Origin: Celeribacter sp. PS-C1
Lineage (GTDB): Bacteria; Pseudomonadota; Alphaproteobacteria; Rhodobacterales; Rhodobacteraceae
Reading direction: 5' to 3'
DNA length: 64,000 bases
Assembly (NCBI RefSeq): GCF_019429625.1
Contig: NZ_JAHXRW010000002.1
Coordinates: 310,001-374,000, forward strand
The notes under the pieces are model-generated. The model was not told the origin of the DNA, searched no databases, and saw only the letters and a list, made by a program, of their open reading frames with translations. Shown in pieces: positions 25,290 through 35,157 of this stretch. Numbering within the stretch: position 1 is the stretch's first letter; each line of letters begins with the position of its first letter. The position numbers were made by a program, and so were the translations under genes.

Positions 25290-27037
25290 TCTGGCGCGTT
25301 GTGCGTGCTCGCGTGGACGGGCTTGGCGTGCGCATTGCGGCTCTTCTGTCGATTGCGCTGTTTCCCATCGGTCTGATTGCTGTTTCCTTGACCCATCAAT
25401 TCGCCAAAGCGGCGGATGAGCGCGCGCAGAGCAATCTGCTCGCGCTTACCGCGCAGGCGGCGGCGGGGGAGGAGGCGTTGATCCGCACGGGCTTTGGCAC
25501 GACCGAGGCCTTGGCCGCCGTCATGCCCTTCGTGGCGTCCGACTATGACGCCTGCAACCGGGTGTTTTCGGATTTCATTACAAGCAATCCGTCCTTCTCC
25601 TTTGCGGGTTACATCGGCGCGGACGGGTTTATGGTCTGTGGCTCGGACCGCTCTGGATACGATTTTAGAAACCGCAGTCTTTATAAACATATGGTGGAGA
25701 AACCTGAGCTTCGGAGTGATCTCATTCTGGATGCCCCGATCAGCGATCAACGCGTCATCGTGCTCTCGGCGCCGGTGTTCGATGACGGCGCGTTCGACGG
25801 CTATATCAGTGTCTCTCTGCCGCACGAAGACACCCGCATCAACCTTGAAAACGCCCCGGTCGACCGACCTGTCGAACTGATCACCTTCAATAATGAAGGT
25901 GAGGTTTTGAGCGCCTCGGGTGGGCTCGAAAATGTCTATGCGCGCCTGCCGAATGGGCGACCCCTGGTCAATCTCACCGGACAATATCGCAGCTCTTTCA
26001 CCGGCGAGACCAACGATGGCGAAGCGCGTGTCTTTGCCGTGGTGCCGATCCTGCGCAATCAGGTCTATGCGATCGGCAGTTGGCCGCGAGAGCGCCTGTC
26101 CGTGGCGCCGGGCTTGGCGATCGCGACGCCGATGATTTTCCCTATCGCGATGTGGCTCACCAGCCTCGGCGTGGCCTATTTCGCGGTCCACCGTCTGGCG
26201 ATTAAACACATTCGCCGCCTCAGCCGCGATATGCGCAAATTTGCCGCCACCCGGCGCCATGATGAACGCCGCAAAGATCCCGGCCTGCCGCGAGAATTGC
26301 GCGAGATCGAACGCGCCTGGCACGATTTGGCGGAAACCGTGATCCGGGACGAGGCGGAACTTGAGGATACGATCCACGACAAATCGGTACTTTTGAAAGA
26401 GGTGCACCACCGTGTCAAAAACAACCTGCAACTGATCGCATCCATCGTGAACATGAAGGTGCGTAAGGCGAAAACGCCCGAAGCGCGGTTCGCGCTCAAA
26501 GAGGTGCAGGGCCGTGTCATGAGCATCGCCACCGTGCATCGAAGTCTCTATGAGACCACCACTGAGGGCCGGGTGCGCGCCGACCAATTGTTGCGCAGCA
26601 CGGTCGGCAAGCTGGTCGATGCGGGGGTTGGCAACGAGGTCAAACTGGAGAACACCCAGACCTACGAGCCGATCACACTCTATCCGGATCAGGCCGTGCC
26701 GCTGTCGCTTCTGGCCACAGAGGCCACGACCAACGCCCTGAAATATGTGGGCCGACCCGCAGATGCGCTGCCCTGCGTGGATGTCAGCCTCACGCGATTG
26801 GAGCCCGAGATCGCGCGCTTGTCGGTGTCCAACAGCAAAGGCACGCCACTTTTGCCGCCGGAACAGGTCAGCGGCACGGGGCTTGGCACCAGTCTGATCC
26901 AAGCGTTTGCGCAGCAACTCGGTGGTCAGCTCAAGGTCGAAGACGAAGAGGGGCGCTACAGCGTCGTGGTGGATTTCCCGATTGCGTCCTTTGATGAGGC
27001 ATCGGAAGACGGATTTGCCGAGGTGGACGAGGCCTGA
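25286..27037 (+). CDS. Sensor histidine kinase, HisKA_2 family (probable PhyR kinase)
   Basis: A 583-residue membrane kinase starting with GTG. Two membrane helices (about residues 17-37 and 270-292) enclose an extracytoplasmic sensor domain of dCache-like appearance with NAPVDRPVELITFNNEGEVL. A HAMP-like stretch leads to the HisKA_2 dimerisation motif LKEVHHRVKNNLQLIASI (phospho-acceptor His about 374/375) and an ATPase domain ending GTGLGTSLIQAFAQQLGGQL. Kinases of this family phosphorylate PhyR, and the 4-bp overlap with ecfG supports that role. The signal sensed is unknown. Confidence 0.9.
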   Translation: MIWRVVRARVDGLGVRIAALLSIALFPIGLIAVSLTHQFAKAADERAQSNLLALTAQAAAGEEALIRTGFGTTEALAAVMPFVASDYDACNRVFSDFITSNPSFSFAGYIGADGFMVCGSDRSGYDFRNRSLYKHMVEKPELRSDLILDAPISDQRVIVLSAPVFDDGAFDGYISVSLPHEDTRINLENAPVDRPVELITFNNEGEVLSASGGLENVYARLPNGRPLVNLTGQYRSSFTGETNDGEARVFAVVPILRNQVYAIGSWPRERLSVAPGLAIATPMIFPIAMWLTSLGVAYFAVHRLAIKHIRRLSRDMRKFAATRRHDERRKDPGLPRELREIERAWHDLAETVIRDEAELEDTIHDKSVLLKEVHHRVKNNLQLIASIVNMKVRKAKTPEARFALKEVQGRVMSIATVHRSLYETTTEGRVRADQLLRSTVGKLVDAGVGNEVKLENTQTYEPITLYPDQAVPLSLLATEATTNALKYVGRPADALPCVDVSLTRLEPEIARLSVSNSKGTPLLPPEQVSGTGLGTSLIQAFAQQLGGQLKVEDEEGRYSVVVDFPIASFDEASEDGFAEVDEA

Positions 27038-27053
27038 CGCCTCGCTTCCCGCC

Positions 27054-28094
27054 TTAGGCCTTCACAGGGTCCGGCTGACGTTGTTTGGCCGGGCCCCAAC
27101 CGTCAAAAACGGCGAGCCCCCAGACCAAAAGCGGAATGGCTATAAAGCCGCCCACAGGTCCCCAAAGCCAGAGCCAGAAACACAAGGACAGGAAGACCAG
27201 AAGCGGGCTGACCTGCATGTGACGCCCGACGAGGGTGGGGGTGATGAATTGGCCCTCCATCATGTTGAGCGTAATGAACGTGGCCGCAGGCGCCAGAGAC
27301 ATTGCGCCGTCAAATGCGATGGTGCCTGCCACGACCAAAGACACGGCGACCATGGCCGGGCCGATGTAGAGCAGGAAATTCATTAAAGCCGCGATCAAGC
27401 CCCAAACCATCGGGCCGGGCAGGCCAAGCGCCCAGAGGGCCGTGGCCACGATGATGCCAAAGCAGGTGTTGATCAGGGTAATGGTCAGGAAATAACGCGA
27501 CACACGGGCGTCTGCGCCACGCAGGCAAGCGCCCGATGGGCTGTCGGGATGAACCTTGGTCAGACCTTCATAGACGTCATCCCGCGACAAGAGGATAAAG
27601 AACAGCGCCCCTGCAAAAAGCAGGATCTGCGCGATCATCGACGGTGCTGCAAAAAGGGCGTCTCCCAAAGACGGTAGATCGACGGAGTCGCCTTCATCGC
27701 CATTTCCGTCAGGGGAAATCGTATCCTGCACCTCTTTTGTCACGTCGCTGATGCCGCGAAACATATCGCGCATCTGGCCGATGGCTTCACGCAACTCATA
27801 TTTGATTTCAGGGATTTGCACATAGGCGCGTTCGACAACGGGTTCCGCGACGAACACCAGAGCGGCCAAAAGGCTGAGCACCGTGCCGAGGCTCAAAAGC
27901 GCCCCGACCGCGGGCGGCAGGCCAAAGCGTTTCCAGAAATTCGACAGGGGCGAAAGCACCACCGCACAGACAAAGGCCAACACGAAAGGTGCGAGCAGGG
28001 CTTGGGCCAAATCGAGCGCGGCCACGACGGCGATGAATGCCAAGATGATCAAGGCCCAATCCGTTGTGCTGCGCCCCCGTGCGGTGTGTGTCAT
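27054..28094 (-). CDS. AI-2E family transporter (PerM/YdiK-like)
   Basis: A 346-residue polytopic membrane protein with about eight helices: an N-terminal pair (DWALIILAFIAVVAALDLAQ, PFVLAFVCAVVLSPL), a long soluble segment (residues about 100-165) and a C-terminal block with GPMVWGLIAALMNFLLYIGP and EGQFITPTLVGRHMQVSPL, the family signature. Members are secondary transporters or exporters of varied or unknown substrate; autoinducer-2 export is proven only in a few. ATG 28094 follows GAGGAG. An EcfG-type promoter lies 24 bp upstream, so it appears to be a stress gene. It converges on the sensor kinase. Confidence 0.85.
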   Translation of the reverse strand: MTHTARGRSTTDWALIILAFIAVVAALDLAQALLAPFVLAFVCAVVLSPLSNFWKRFGLPPAVGALLSLGTVLSLLAALVFVAEPVVERAYVQIPEIKYELREAIGQMRDMFRGISDVTKEVQDTISPDGNGDEGDSVDLPSLGDALFAAPSMIAQILLFAGALFFILLSRDDVYEGLTKVHPDSPSGACLRGADARVSRYFLTITLINTCFGIIVATALWALGLPGPMVWGLIAALMNFLLYIGPAMVAVSLVVAGTIAFDGAMSLAPAATFITLNMMEGQFITPTLVGRHMQVSPLLVFLSLCFWLWLWGPVGGFIAIPLLVWGLAVFDGWGPAKQRQPDPVKA

Positions 28095-28117
28095 GCTGTT
28101 CTCCTCGTTCTGGGAGT

Positions 28118-28143
28118 AACGCCTGTGACCATGTTTGGGTTCC
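28118..28143 (-). promoter_or_regulatory. EcfG promoter of the AI-2E transporter gene
   Basis: On the minus strand GGAAC (plus 28139-28143), a 17-bp spacer and CGTT (plus 28118-28121), directly upstream of the transporter start at 28094. The resulting 5' leader would be short (about 15-20 nt), just enough for the ribosome site. Confidence 0.75.
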
Positions 28144-28306
28144 GGATGGGGGAGAGCCGCCGGGCCCGCCGCTGCGCTATGCCTTTGCGGCGCAGAGCCC
28201 AAGGGCGCGCGATAAATGCCGCGCGAATGCGTCTTGGCTCACGCCGTTTGGGGAGAGCTCAGAGGTGGCCGTTCTTTATCCGCGTTCAGTGTGATTGGCC
28301 GCCTTT

Positions 28307-31039
28307 TCAGGCGACCTCACCCTTCGGAGTTGTGACGCCCGCAGGCGTGTAGTTGAGGATCGGCGCAAGCCAGCGTTCGGCCTCCTCGATCTCCATACCT
28401 TTGCGGGCGGCGTAATCCGCGACCTGATCGCGTTCCACCTTGGCGACGCCGAAATAATAGGAGTCCGGATGGCCAAGATAGAGGCCCGAGACCGAAGACC
28501 CCGGCCACATCGCCATGCTTTCGGTCAGCTCGACCCCCGTGGCCGCTTCGGCGTCCAACAGGTTGAACAGCGTGACTTTTTCGGTGTGATCCGGCTGCGC
28601 AGGATAGCCCGGCGCCGGGCGGATCCCACGATACGGCTCGCCGATCAACTCTTCGGGGCTGAAGGTCTCTTCCGCCGCGTAGCCCCAATAGTTGCGCCGC
28701 ACACGTTCGTGCAGCATCTCCGCCATGGCTTCGGCGTAGCGGTCCGCCAGCGCTTTGACGAGGATCGACGAATAGTTGTCGTGCTCGCGGTCGAAACGGT
28801 TGGCGATCTCCACCTCTTCGGGGCCTGCCGTGACGACAAAGCCGCCGACATAATCCGCCGGTCCCCCTTCGGGCGCCACGAAGTCCGACAGCGCGACATT
28901 CGGTTTGCCCGCGCGCTTCGCATGTTGCTGGCGCAGGGTGTGGAGCATGGCAAGCTCTTCCTTGCGGTCCTCGCCGGTGTAGAGCCGGATGTCGTCGCCC
29001 GTAGCATTGGCGGGCCAGAATCCCACGACGGCGCGCGGCCCGAACCATTTTTCCTCGATGATCCGTTTGAGCATGGCTTGCGCATCGGCGAACAACGCTC
29101 GCGCCGCTTCGCCCTGTTTCGGATCGTCGAGGATTTTTGGGTAGACGCCTTTCAATTCCCAGGTGCGGAAGAATGGCGTCCAGTCGATGTACTCGGCAAT
29201 CTCCGCGAGATCCCAATCCTCGATCACCTTTGCGCCAAAGAATTTCGGCGCTTCAACCTTATAGTCGCTCCAGTCGATGGAGAATGCATTGCCGCGGGCG
29301 GTGGCCAGAGGCACGCGCTGTTTTTCGCGTTCGGAGCGCTCGTGGCGCTCGGCGACCTTGGCATATTCTTCCCGAATATCCGTGACATAGGAGGATTTGT
29401 TTGCAGCCGACAAGAGGTTGCCAACGACCCCCACCGCGCGGCTGGCGTCCAGCACGTAGACCGCCGGACCCGAGTAACGCGGGGCGATTTTCACCGCTGT
29501 GTGGACCTTCGACGTCGTCGCGCCACCGATCAGCAGAGGAATGTGGAAATCCTCGCGCTCCATCTCGGCGGCCAGATGCACCATCTCGTCGAGGCTCGGC
29601 GTGATGAGGCCCGACAGGCCGATCACATCGACATTCTCTTCGCGCGCCACTTGCAGGATTTTCTGCGGCGGGACCATGACGCCGAGATCGACGATCTCAT
29701 AGTTGTTGCAGGCCAGAACGACGCCCACGATGTTCTTGCCGATGTCATGCACATCGCCTTTGACCGTCGCCATCAAAACCTTGCCCGCCGACTGGCGGCC
29801 ATCGCCACCGGTGAGGCGCTTTTCCTCTTCCATATAGGGCAGAAGCACCGCGACCGCCTGTTTCATCACGCGGGCGGATTTCACCACCTGCGGCAGGAAC
29901 ATTTTGCCGGAGCCAAAGAGATCGCCGACGACGTTCATGCCGTCCATCAGCGGGCCTTCGATCACATGGAGCGGGCGTTCGGCGGCCTGACGGGCCTCTT
30001 CGGTGTCCGCTTCGATGAATTCGGTGATGCCGTTGACCAGCGCATGTTCGAGACGCTTCTCGACGGGCCAGTCGCGCCAGGCCAGATCGCGCACTTTCTC
30101 TTCGCGCTTGTCGCCGCGGAAGCGGTCGGCGATGTCCAGAAGTCGCTCAGTCGCCGTGCCGCCGGCTTTCGGCGTGCGGTTTAGCACCACGTCTTCGCAG
30201 GCCTCGCGCAGCTCCGGGTCGATCTGGTCGTAAACGGCCAGCTGACCGGCGTTGACAATGCCCATGTCCATTCCCGCCTTGATGGCGTGATAGAGGAAGA
30301 CGGCATGCATCGCCTCGCGCACCGGCTCGTTGCCACGGAAGCTGAACGACAGGTTCGAAACGCCGCCAGAGATGTGACAATAGGGCAGGTTTTCCCGGAT
30401 CCAACGCGTGGCTTCAATGAAATCGACGCCGTAATTGTCATGCTCTTCGATCCCGGTGGCGACGGCAAAGACGTTCGGGTCGAAAATGATGTCCTCGGGC
30501 GGGAAACCCATTTCGTCCACGAGAATACGGTAGGCGCGGGCGCAAATCTCGGTCTTGCGCTCAAAGGTGTCCGCCTGACCTTGTTCGTCAAAGGCCATGA
30601 CCACGACCGCCGCGCCATAGGCGAGACACAGCCCCGCGTGATGGCGGAACAACTCTTCGCCCTCTTTCAGAGAGATCGAGTTGACGACGGATTTGCCCTG
30701 AACGCATTGCAGACCGGCCTCGATGACCTCCCATTTCGAACTGTCGATCATGATCGGCACGCGGGCGATGTCGGGCTCGGAGGCGATGAGGTTCAGAAAC
30801 TCAATCATCGCCTGTTTTGAATCGATCAGACCCTCATCCATGTTGATGTCGATGATCTGGGCGCCGTTCTCGACCTGATCGCGGGCCACATCGAGGGCGG
30901 TGGCGAAATCGCGGTTGACGATCAGCTTTTTGAACTTTGCAGAGCCCGTCACATTGGTGCGCTCGCCGACGTTCACAAACGGAATATCGGGTGTCAAAAC
31001 AAAGGGTTCGAGACCGGAAAGACGCAGGTAATGGCTCAT
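28307..31039 (-). CDS. metH: Methionine synthase, folate/cobalamin/activation part (split MetH, second subunit)
   Basis: A 910-residue protein with the last three modules of cobalamin-dependent methionine synthase: pterin-binding domain ([20 protein letters not shown], from about residue 20), cobalamin-binding cap and Rossmann domain (axial His in [16 protein letters not shown]), and the AdoMet activation domain ([15 protein letters not shown], near the C terminus). The homocysteine module is encoded by the gene upstream, whose stop overlaps this ATG (ATGA). It transfers the methyl group of 5-methyl-tetrahydrofolate via cob(I)alamin. Together the two proteins have 1253 residues, close to a one-piece MetH. 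Confidence 0.95.
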   Translation of the reverse strand: MSHYLRLSGLEPFVLTPDIPFVNVGERTNVTGSAKFKKLIVNRDFATALDVARDQVENGAQIIDINMDEGLIDSKQAMIEFLNLIASEPDIARVPIMIDSSKWEVIEAGLQCVQGKSVVNSISLKEGEELFRHHAGLCLAYGAAVVVMAFDEQGQADTFERKTEICARAYRILVDEMGFPPEDIIFDPNVFAVATGIEEHDNYGVDFIEATRWIRENLPYCHISGGVSNLSFSFRGNEPVREAMHAVFLYHAIKAGMDMGIVNAGQLAVYDQIDPELREACEDVVLNRTPKAGGTATERLLDIADRFRGDKREEKVRDLAWRDWPVEKRLEHALVNGITEFIEADTEEARQAAERPLHVIEGPLMDGMNVVGDLFGSGKMFLPQVVKSARVMKQAVAVLLPYMEEEKRLTGGDGRQSAGKVLMATVKGDVHDIGKNIVGVVLACNNYEIVDLGVMVPPQKILQVAREENVDVIGLSGLITPSLDEMVHLAAEMEREDFHIPLLIGGATTSKVHTAVKIAPRYSGPAVYVLDASRAVGVVGNLLSAANKSSYVTDIREEYAKVAERHERSEREKQRVPLATARGNAFSIDWSDYKVEAPKFFGAKVIEDWDLAEIAEYIDWTPFFRTWELKGVYPKILDDPKQGEAARALFADAQAMLKRIIEEKWFGPRAVVGFWPANATGDDIRLYTGEDRKEELAMLHTLRQQHAKRAGKPNVALSDFVAPEGGPADYVGGFVVTAGPEEVEIANRFDREHDNYSSILVKALADRYAEAMAEMLHERVRRNYWGYAAEETFSPEELIGEPYRGIRPAPGYPAQPDHTEKVTLFNLLDAEAATGVELTESMAMWPGSSVSGLYLGHPDSYYFGVAKVERDQVADYAARKGMEIEEAERWLAPILNYTPAGVTTPKGEVA

Positions 31040-32067
31040 GCGGAAATCTCCCGAGGGGCAAAAGAGGCGACGGCATCGGCGATGGCGGCGATGTGTTCGG
31101 GCGTGGTGCCACAGCAGCCGCCGACCACATTGACGAGCCCCTCGCGGGCAAACTCGCCGACCTGTGCGGCGGTTTGCTCGGGCGTTTCGTCATATTGGCC
31201 GAAGGCATTCGGAAGCCCCGCGTTCGGATAGGCGCAAATCAGCGAGCTGCTGACACCGGCCAACTCGGCGATGTGGGGCCGCATGGCCGCCGCGCCCAAG
31301 GCGCAGTTGAGGCCGACGGAGAAGGGCCGTGCATGCATCACGGAATGCCAGAATGCAGTGGGGGTCTGACCCGACAGCGTCCGGCCCGAAGCATCGGTGA
31401 TCGTGCCGGAGATCATGACCGGCAGGCGCACGCCCGCCTCGGCGAAGGCCTCGAAACTGGCGAAAATGGCGGCTTTTGCATTGAGCGTGTCAAAGATCGT
31501 CTCGATCAGGATCAGGTCAGAGCCGCCGTCAATGAGGCCTTTGATCTGTTCGCCGTAAGCCACGCGCAGGTCGTTGAAACTCACCGCGCGGTAGCCCGGA
31601 TCGTTCACATCGGGGCTGATCGAGGCCGTGCGGTTGGTCGGCCCCACGGCGCCCGCGACATAGCGTTTGCGCCCGTCCTCGGCCTCGGCACGCTCAGCGG
31701 CGCGGCGTGCGACCTGAGCACCCGCGACGTTCAGGTCATAGACCGCATGCTCAAGGCCGTAATCGGCCTGTGCGATGGTGGTCGAGGAAAACGTGTTGGT
31801 CTCCATGATGTCCGCGCCGGCTTTGGCGAAACGGTAATGGATTTCCTCGATCACCCCCGGCTGGGTCAGGGACAACAGATCGTTGTTGCCCTGCTGCGGG
31901 TGATTGGATTTCAGATCATAGGACCCGTCGCCCTGAAAATCGTCCTCTGTGAGGCCAAAGGTCTGCACCTGCGTGCCCATGGCGCCGTCGAGAATGATGA
32001 TCCGCTCTGCGGCAAGTTTGCGCAGAGGGGCGAGGCAGGGGGCATCTGGGAGAGAGAAATTGATCAT
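31036..32067 (-). CDS. Methionine synthase, homocysteine-binding part (split MetH, first subunit)
   Basis: A 343-residue homocysteine S-methyltransferase barrel. The N-terminal motif [11 protein letters not shown] and the three zinc-binding Cys (GLNCALGAA and [10 protein letters not shown]) are intact. It activates homocysteine for methyl transfer from cobalamin held by the partner encoded next, with which it overlaps by 4 bp. GAGGAGCG precedes the ATG. The 137-bp upstream spacer is too short for a cobalamin riboswitch and none is recognisable. Confidence 0.93.
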   Translation of the reverse strand: MINFSLPDAPCLAPLRKLAAERIIILDGAMGTQVQTFGLTEDDFQGDGSYDLKSNHPQQGNNDLLSLTQPGVIEEIHYRFAKAGADIMETNTFSSTTIAQADYGLEHAVYDLNVAGAQVARRAAERAEAEDGRKRYVAGAVGPTNRTASISPDVNDPGYRAVSFNDLRVAYGEQIKGLIDGGSDLILIETIFDTLNAKAAIFASFEAFAEAGVRLPVMISGTITDASGRTLSGQTPTAFWHSVMHARPFSVGLNCALGAAAMRPHIAELAGVSSSLICAYPNAGLPNAFGQYDETPEQTAAQVGEFAREGLVNVVGGCCGTTPEHIAAIADAVASFAPREISA

Positions 32068-32204
32068 GGCGCTCCTCGGGGACTGGGTGCGTTGGATGTG
32101 TGCGTTTCGCCAATATACACCGAAGGCGCAGGGCGTTGAGGCGATATAGTCTCAGTTGAACATGAGCGGTAGCGAATAATTCTTAAGATAATGATGAGCG
32201 AGAT

Positions 32205-33290
32205 TCATCTGGACGGCATGAGAGGAAGGCCTGCAGTGCCGATCCGCTCAAACTGCGCCTGAAGGGCGGGGGCGTCGAGATGTGTCCCGATCAGCACCAG
32301 CCGGGTGCTGGCTTGACCGCCGGGCCATGCATCGAGGCGCTGTAGCGGATAAAGCCGGTGACCGACGGCATGGACCAGCGCCGGTGTGCTGGGATCGTCG
32401 CTCAATGCCACGAGGCCCTTGATCCGCAGGAGGCCGTTTTCGGGTTTGCGGCACAGGGCTCCCAGAAAGGCCAGAAGCGCGGCTTCCGGCAGGGGCGCTT
32501 CTGCAGTCAGGGTCAGCGCCGTGACATCGCCGTGCCGGTTGAGATCGTGAAAGGCCCCACAAGCGTGATCATGATCGGAGGCAAGCCATTTCGCGACATC
32601 CTCGCCCTTGCCAAAGGCGGAATAGCTTCCGGCCGCTAACAGCGCACCGGGGTCAAACCCGGCATCCGCGGCCCGGTGCAACCGCGCAGTGGCGTTCAGG
32701 GCGTGAAGCCGGTCTGTCACTCTTGCCACCTGTTCTGGTCCGACCTCATCGAGATGGGTCAGCACCAGATGATCGGAAAAGGCGATCTGGCGCAGGCTTT
32801 CGGGATGCTGCGCAAGTGCGGCCTCAAGCCCGGCGACATCGACCACAGTGGTGACCGACGACAGCCGAAACATGCGGGCGACCATGTGGTCGCGCAGAGC
32901 CATGGCGGGTAGCCCGCCGGGGATCAGGCTGTTGAGGATCGGCGCGGGATCGGCCAGCCCTGTGGTCTCGACAATGACGCGCGAAAACGGTGGCAGGCTA
33001 CCGTTTTGTCGCCCGACCAACAGCCGTTCCAGTGAAGAGCGCAAATCGCTGCCCGCCGTGCAACAGATACAGCCCGAGGTTGTCACCATCACCCGTTCGG
33101 AACCTTCGCCTACCAAATCCTGTTCGATCAGATCCTGATCGATCGGCACGAGGCCGAATTCATTGATGATCAGCGCGCTGTCCTGAAACCTCGGGTCCTG
33201 CAAAATCCGGTTCAAGAGCGTGGTTTTCCCTGCGCCGAGAAAGCCGGTCAGGAGGTGGACGGGAAGCTGATCAGAGGAGGGGCGTGCCAT
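32205..33290 (-). CDS. CobW/COG0523 family GTPase (metal chaperone-like)
   Basis: A 361-residue GTPase of the G3E family. Walker A GFLGAGKTTLLN (residues 16-27), the metal-binding CxCC motif GCICC, and ETTGLADPAP are clear; the base-specificity motif reads LTHLDE rather than the usual NKxD. The C-terminal CobW_C domain contains RIKGLVAL and ends with the typical RLVLIGTHLD. Such proteins insert zinc, cobalt or other metals into client enzymes. The adjacent metH genes need zinc and cobalamin, which makes a metal-supply role plausible but unproven. It lies upstream of, and in the same direction as, metH, 137 bp away. Confidence 0.88.
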   Translation of the reverse strand: MARPSSDQLPVHLLTGFLGAGKTTLLNRILQDPRFQDSALIINEFGLVPIDQDLIEQDLVGEGSERVMVTTSGCICCTAGSDLRSSLERLLVGRQNGSLPPFSRVIVETTGLADPAPILNSLIPGGLPAMALRDHMVARMFRLSSVTTVVDVAGLEAALAQHPESLRQIAFSDHLVLTHLDEVGPEQVARVTDRLHALNATARLHRAADAGFDPGALLAAGSYSAFGKGEDVAKWLASDHDHACGAFHDLNRHGDVTALTLTAEAPLPEAALLAFLGALCRKPENGLLRIKGLVALSDDPSTPALVHAVGHRLYPLQRLDAWPGGQASTRLVLIGTHLDAPALQAQFERIGTAGLPLMPSR

Positions 33291-33586
33291 GGGCGCAGTG
33301 TCTCACGTCGGTCAAGTGCGGGCAAGAAGCAGGTGTTCAAAGCATGAGACTCACCAGGACGTCGAGCGGATCAATCGCGCCCAAAACGTTCGCGTTGCGA
33401 TGGAAAACCGAGCAACAGCCCCTTTGATGCGCGCAAAATACGGCGCTTTGGCGCGTTTTTGAGCACAAACGCCTCAAGAAAAGATTGGGTCGGACCGGAA
33501 ACCTGCATGTAATGTTATAGAAGCATGCTTTTGTAACCGGGTGGCTGACCCGCGTTTGCGGCGCGTGTAAGAAGAGTGACGATTGT

Positions 33587-34873
33587 ATGATGACGCCAGA
33601 GGGGACAATCTATCCCACCGCCCCCCGTCCGCTTGTGCGGGCAGGTCAGGGGCGGGCGCGCTACGATCAAGGTTGGTTCGGGATGAGCGTCAAGCTGCGC
33701 GATCACCTTTTGCTGACACTCTGGCTGGTCGTGACCTTCAAACAGTTCCCGATGGACGAGCTGATCCTCTATCCGCTTTCGCTCTATTTCGGCTATGCAT
33801 TTCTGCGCGACATCGACGAGCTCTTTCCGATTGTCGCGAAATCCTGGGTCCTGTTTCTGTTTCCGATCTGGTGCACGCTGTCGGTGCTTTGGGGCGTCAA
33901 CCCGAGCACCATTATCAAATCCGCCGCGCAGGGATTTTTGACCGTGATGATCTGTTACTGCGTGGCGCTCAGGCTTGAACGCCGTGATGTGCTTGTCTCA
34001 CTGGTTTTTGCAGCGGGGATATTTGCCATCGCCTCACTGGTCCTGCCGTCAACAGGCGGTAAAGCCTCGCGCGGGGTGTTTGCCTCGAAAAACTCCATGG
34101 GGCTGAACATGGTGATCCTCTGGACGGCGGCGCTTTGTGTGACGTTTGATTATGGCCAGCACCGCCTCATTCGCCTTGCTGCTGGCATTCTGGCGGCCTG
34201 TGCTCTGGCACTGGTGTTCATTTCCAACTCAGCCACGGCCGTGCTTTTGGCTTTCGCGCTGTTGCTGGTGATCCTTCTGTCCAAAATCCTTGAAGGCCGG
34301 GGGTTTTTGCATCCTTCGATCCTGGTGATCCTGACCTTGGGGCTCAGTTTCTTGCTGATCGGGGCCTCTTTGGTGTTTTCGGTCGCCAATATCGATGTGA
34401 TCGGTCTTGTTCTTGAAGAGTTTGGCAAGGACGCGACGCTGACCGGGCGCACCGTATTGTGGGGCTATGCGTTTGAGCAGATCAAGGAGCATCCGCTTTT
34501 GGGCGTCGGTCACGGAGGGTTCTGGAATCCGCGCGACTGGACCCATGTGTCGCGTAAAATCTTTGTCGACTTCCACAAGGATTTCAACGCCTCCTTCACC
34601 TTCCACAACGCCTATCTGCAGACCGCCGTACACCAAGGTCTGATTGGGCTTGGGATCGCGATCACGGCCTTTTTCTTTTCGATCTGGCAGGTCTTTGCCG
34701 CGATGATCCGCAAATGCGAGATGCCGCAGGCGTTTTTTGTCGCCATCGCCCTGATGATTTTTGCCCGCAACATGACGGAGCCGGGGCTGATGACGCCCTT
34801 CGCGCTGATGACGATGGTGCTCTACATGGGGGCGCTGATCGGCGTTCGGGAGCGGGTCTATGGTGCGTCTTGA
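33587..34873 (+). CDS. O-antigen ligase/Wzy-type EPS polymerase (ExoQ-like)
   Basis: A 428-residue polytopic membrane protein with about ten helices and the large periplasmic loop typical of the Wzy/WaaL family (TGRTVLWGYAFEQIKEHPLLGVGHGGFW and FHNAYLQTAVHQGLIGLG, with the usual Arg and His residues). It likely polymerises lipid-linked repeat units on the periplasmic side. The ATG at 33587 follows AGAAGAG. It opens the EPS locus that runs to 58972; the ExoP/Wzc-like gene follows after a 284-bp spacer. The 297-bp stretch before it (33291-33586) shows no gene. Confidence 0.85.
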   Translation: MMTPEGTIYPTAPRPLVRAGQGRARYDQGWFGMSVKLRDHLLLTLWLVVTFKQFPMDELILYPLSLYFGYAFLRDIDELFPIVAKSWVLFLFPIWCTLSVLWGVNPSTIIKSAAQGFLTVMICYCVALRLERRDVLVSLVFAAGIFAIASLVLPSTGGKASRGVFASKNSMGLNMVILWTAALCVTFDYGQHRLIRLAAGILAACALALVFISNSATAVLLAFALLLVILLSKILEGRGFLHPSILVILTLGLSFLLIGASLVFSVANIDVIGLVLEEFGKDATLTGRTVLWGYAFEQIKEHPLLGVGHGGFWNPRDWTHVSRKIFVDFHKDFNASFTFHNAYLQTAVHQGLIGLGIAITAFFFSIWQVFAAMIRKCEMPQAFFVAIALMIFARNMTEPGLMTPFALMTMVLYMGALIGVRERVYGAS

Positions 34874-35157
34874 TCAGGTTCGTGCGTGTTTTTCGAGTGT
34901 TTTGATATGGTAAACAAATCCCTGTTACATACTGGTTTGTATGGTGCGCGCATGGAAATGACCGCTCAAAAAATGAGCGTCACAGGAATTGTCAGTGTTC
35001 GCGCGGGAAATTCCTTGATTGCGCAACAGCGGTTGCGAAAGCTGAAAATGAGGCCGGAGGGGCATGTCGCGTTCCCGGCCGAGGAGGGGGCTGTGACATT
35101 GCGACATGACCGGCAGCTGTGCCGGAAATATGGCGATGGGCTTGAAAGGGTGTGAGT

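Noticed and set aside
32068-32204. Cobalamin or SAH riboswitch before the split metH genes
   Set aside because: The spacer is only 137 bp, too short for a cobalamin riboswitch. The SAH-like run CCGAGGAGCGC is just the ribosome site directly before the ATG.
34886-35155. Possible 89-residue gene upstream of the ExoP/Wzc-like gene
   Set aside because: The frame has no family resemblance and no ribosome site, and it ends within the start region of the next gene. More likely part of that gene's leader.
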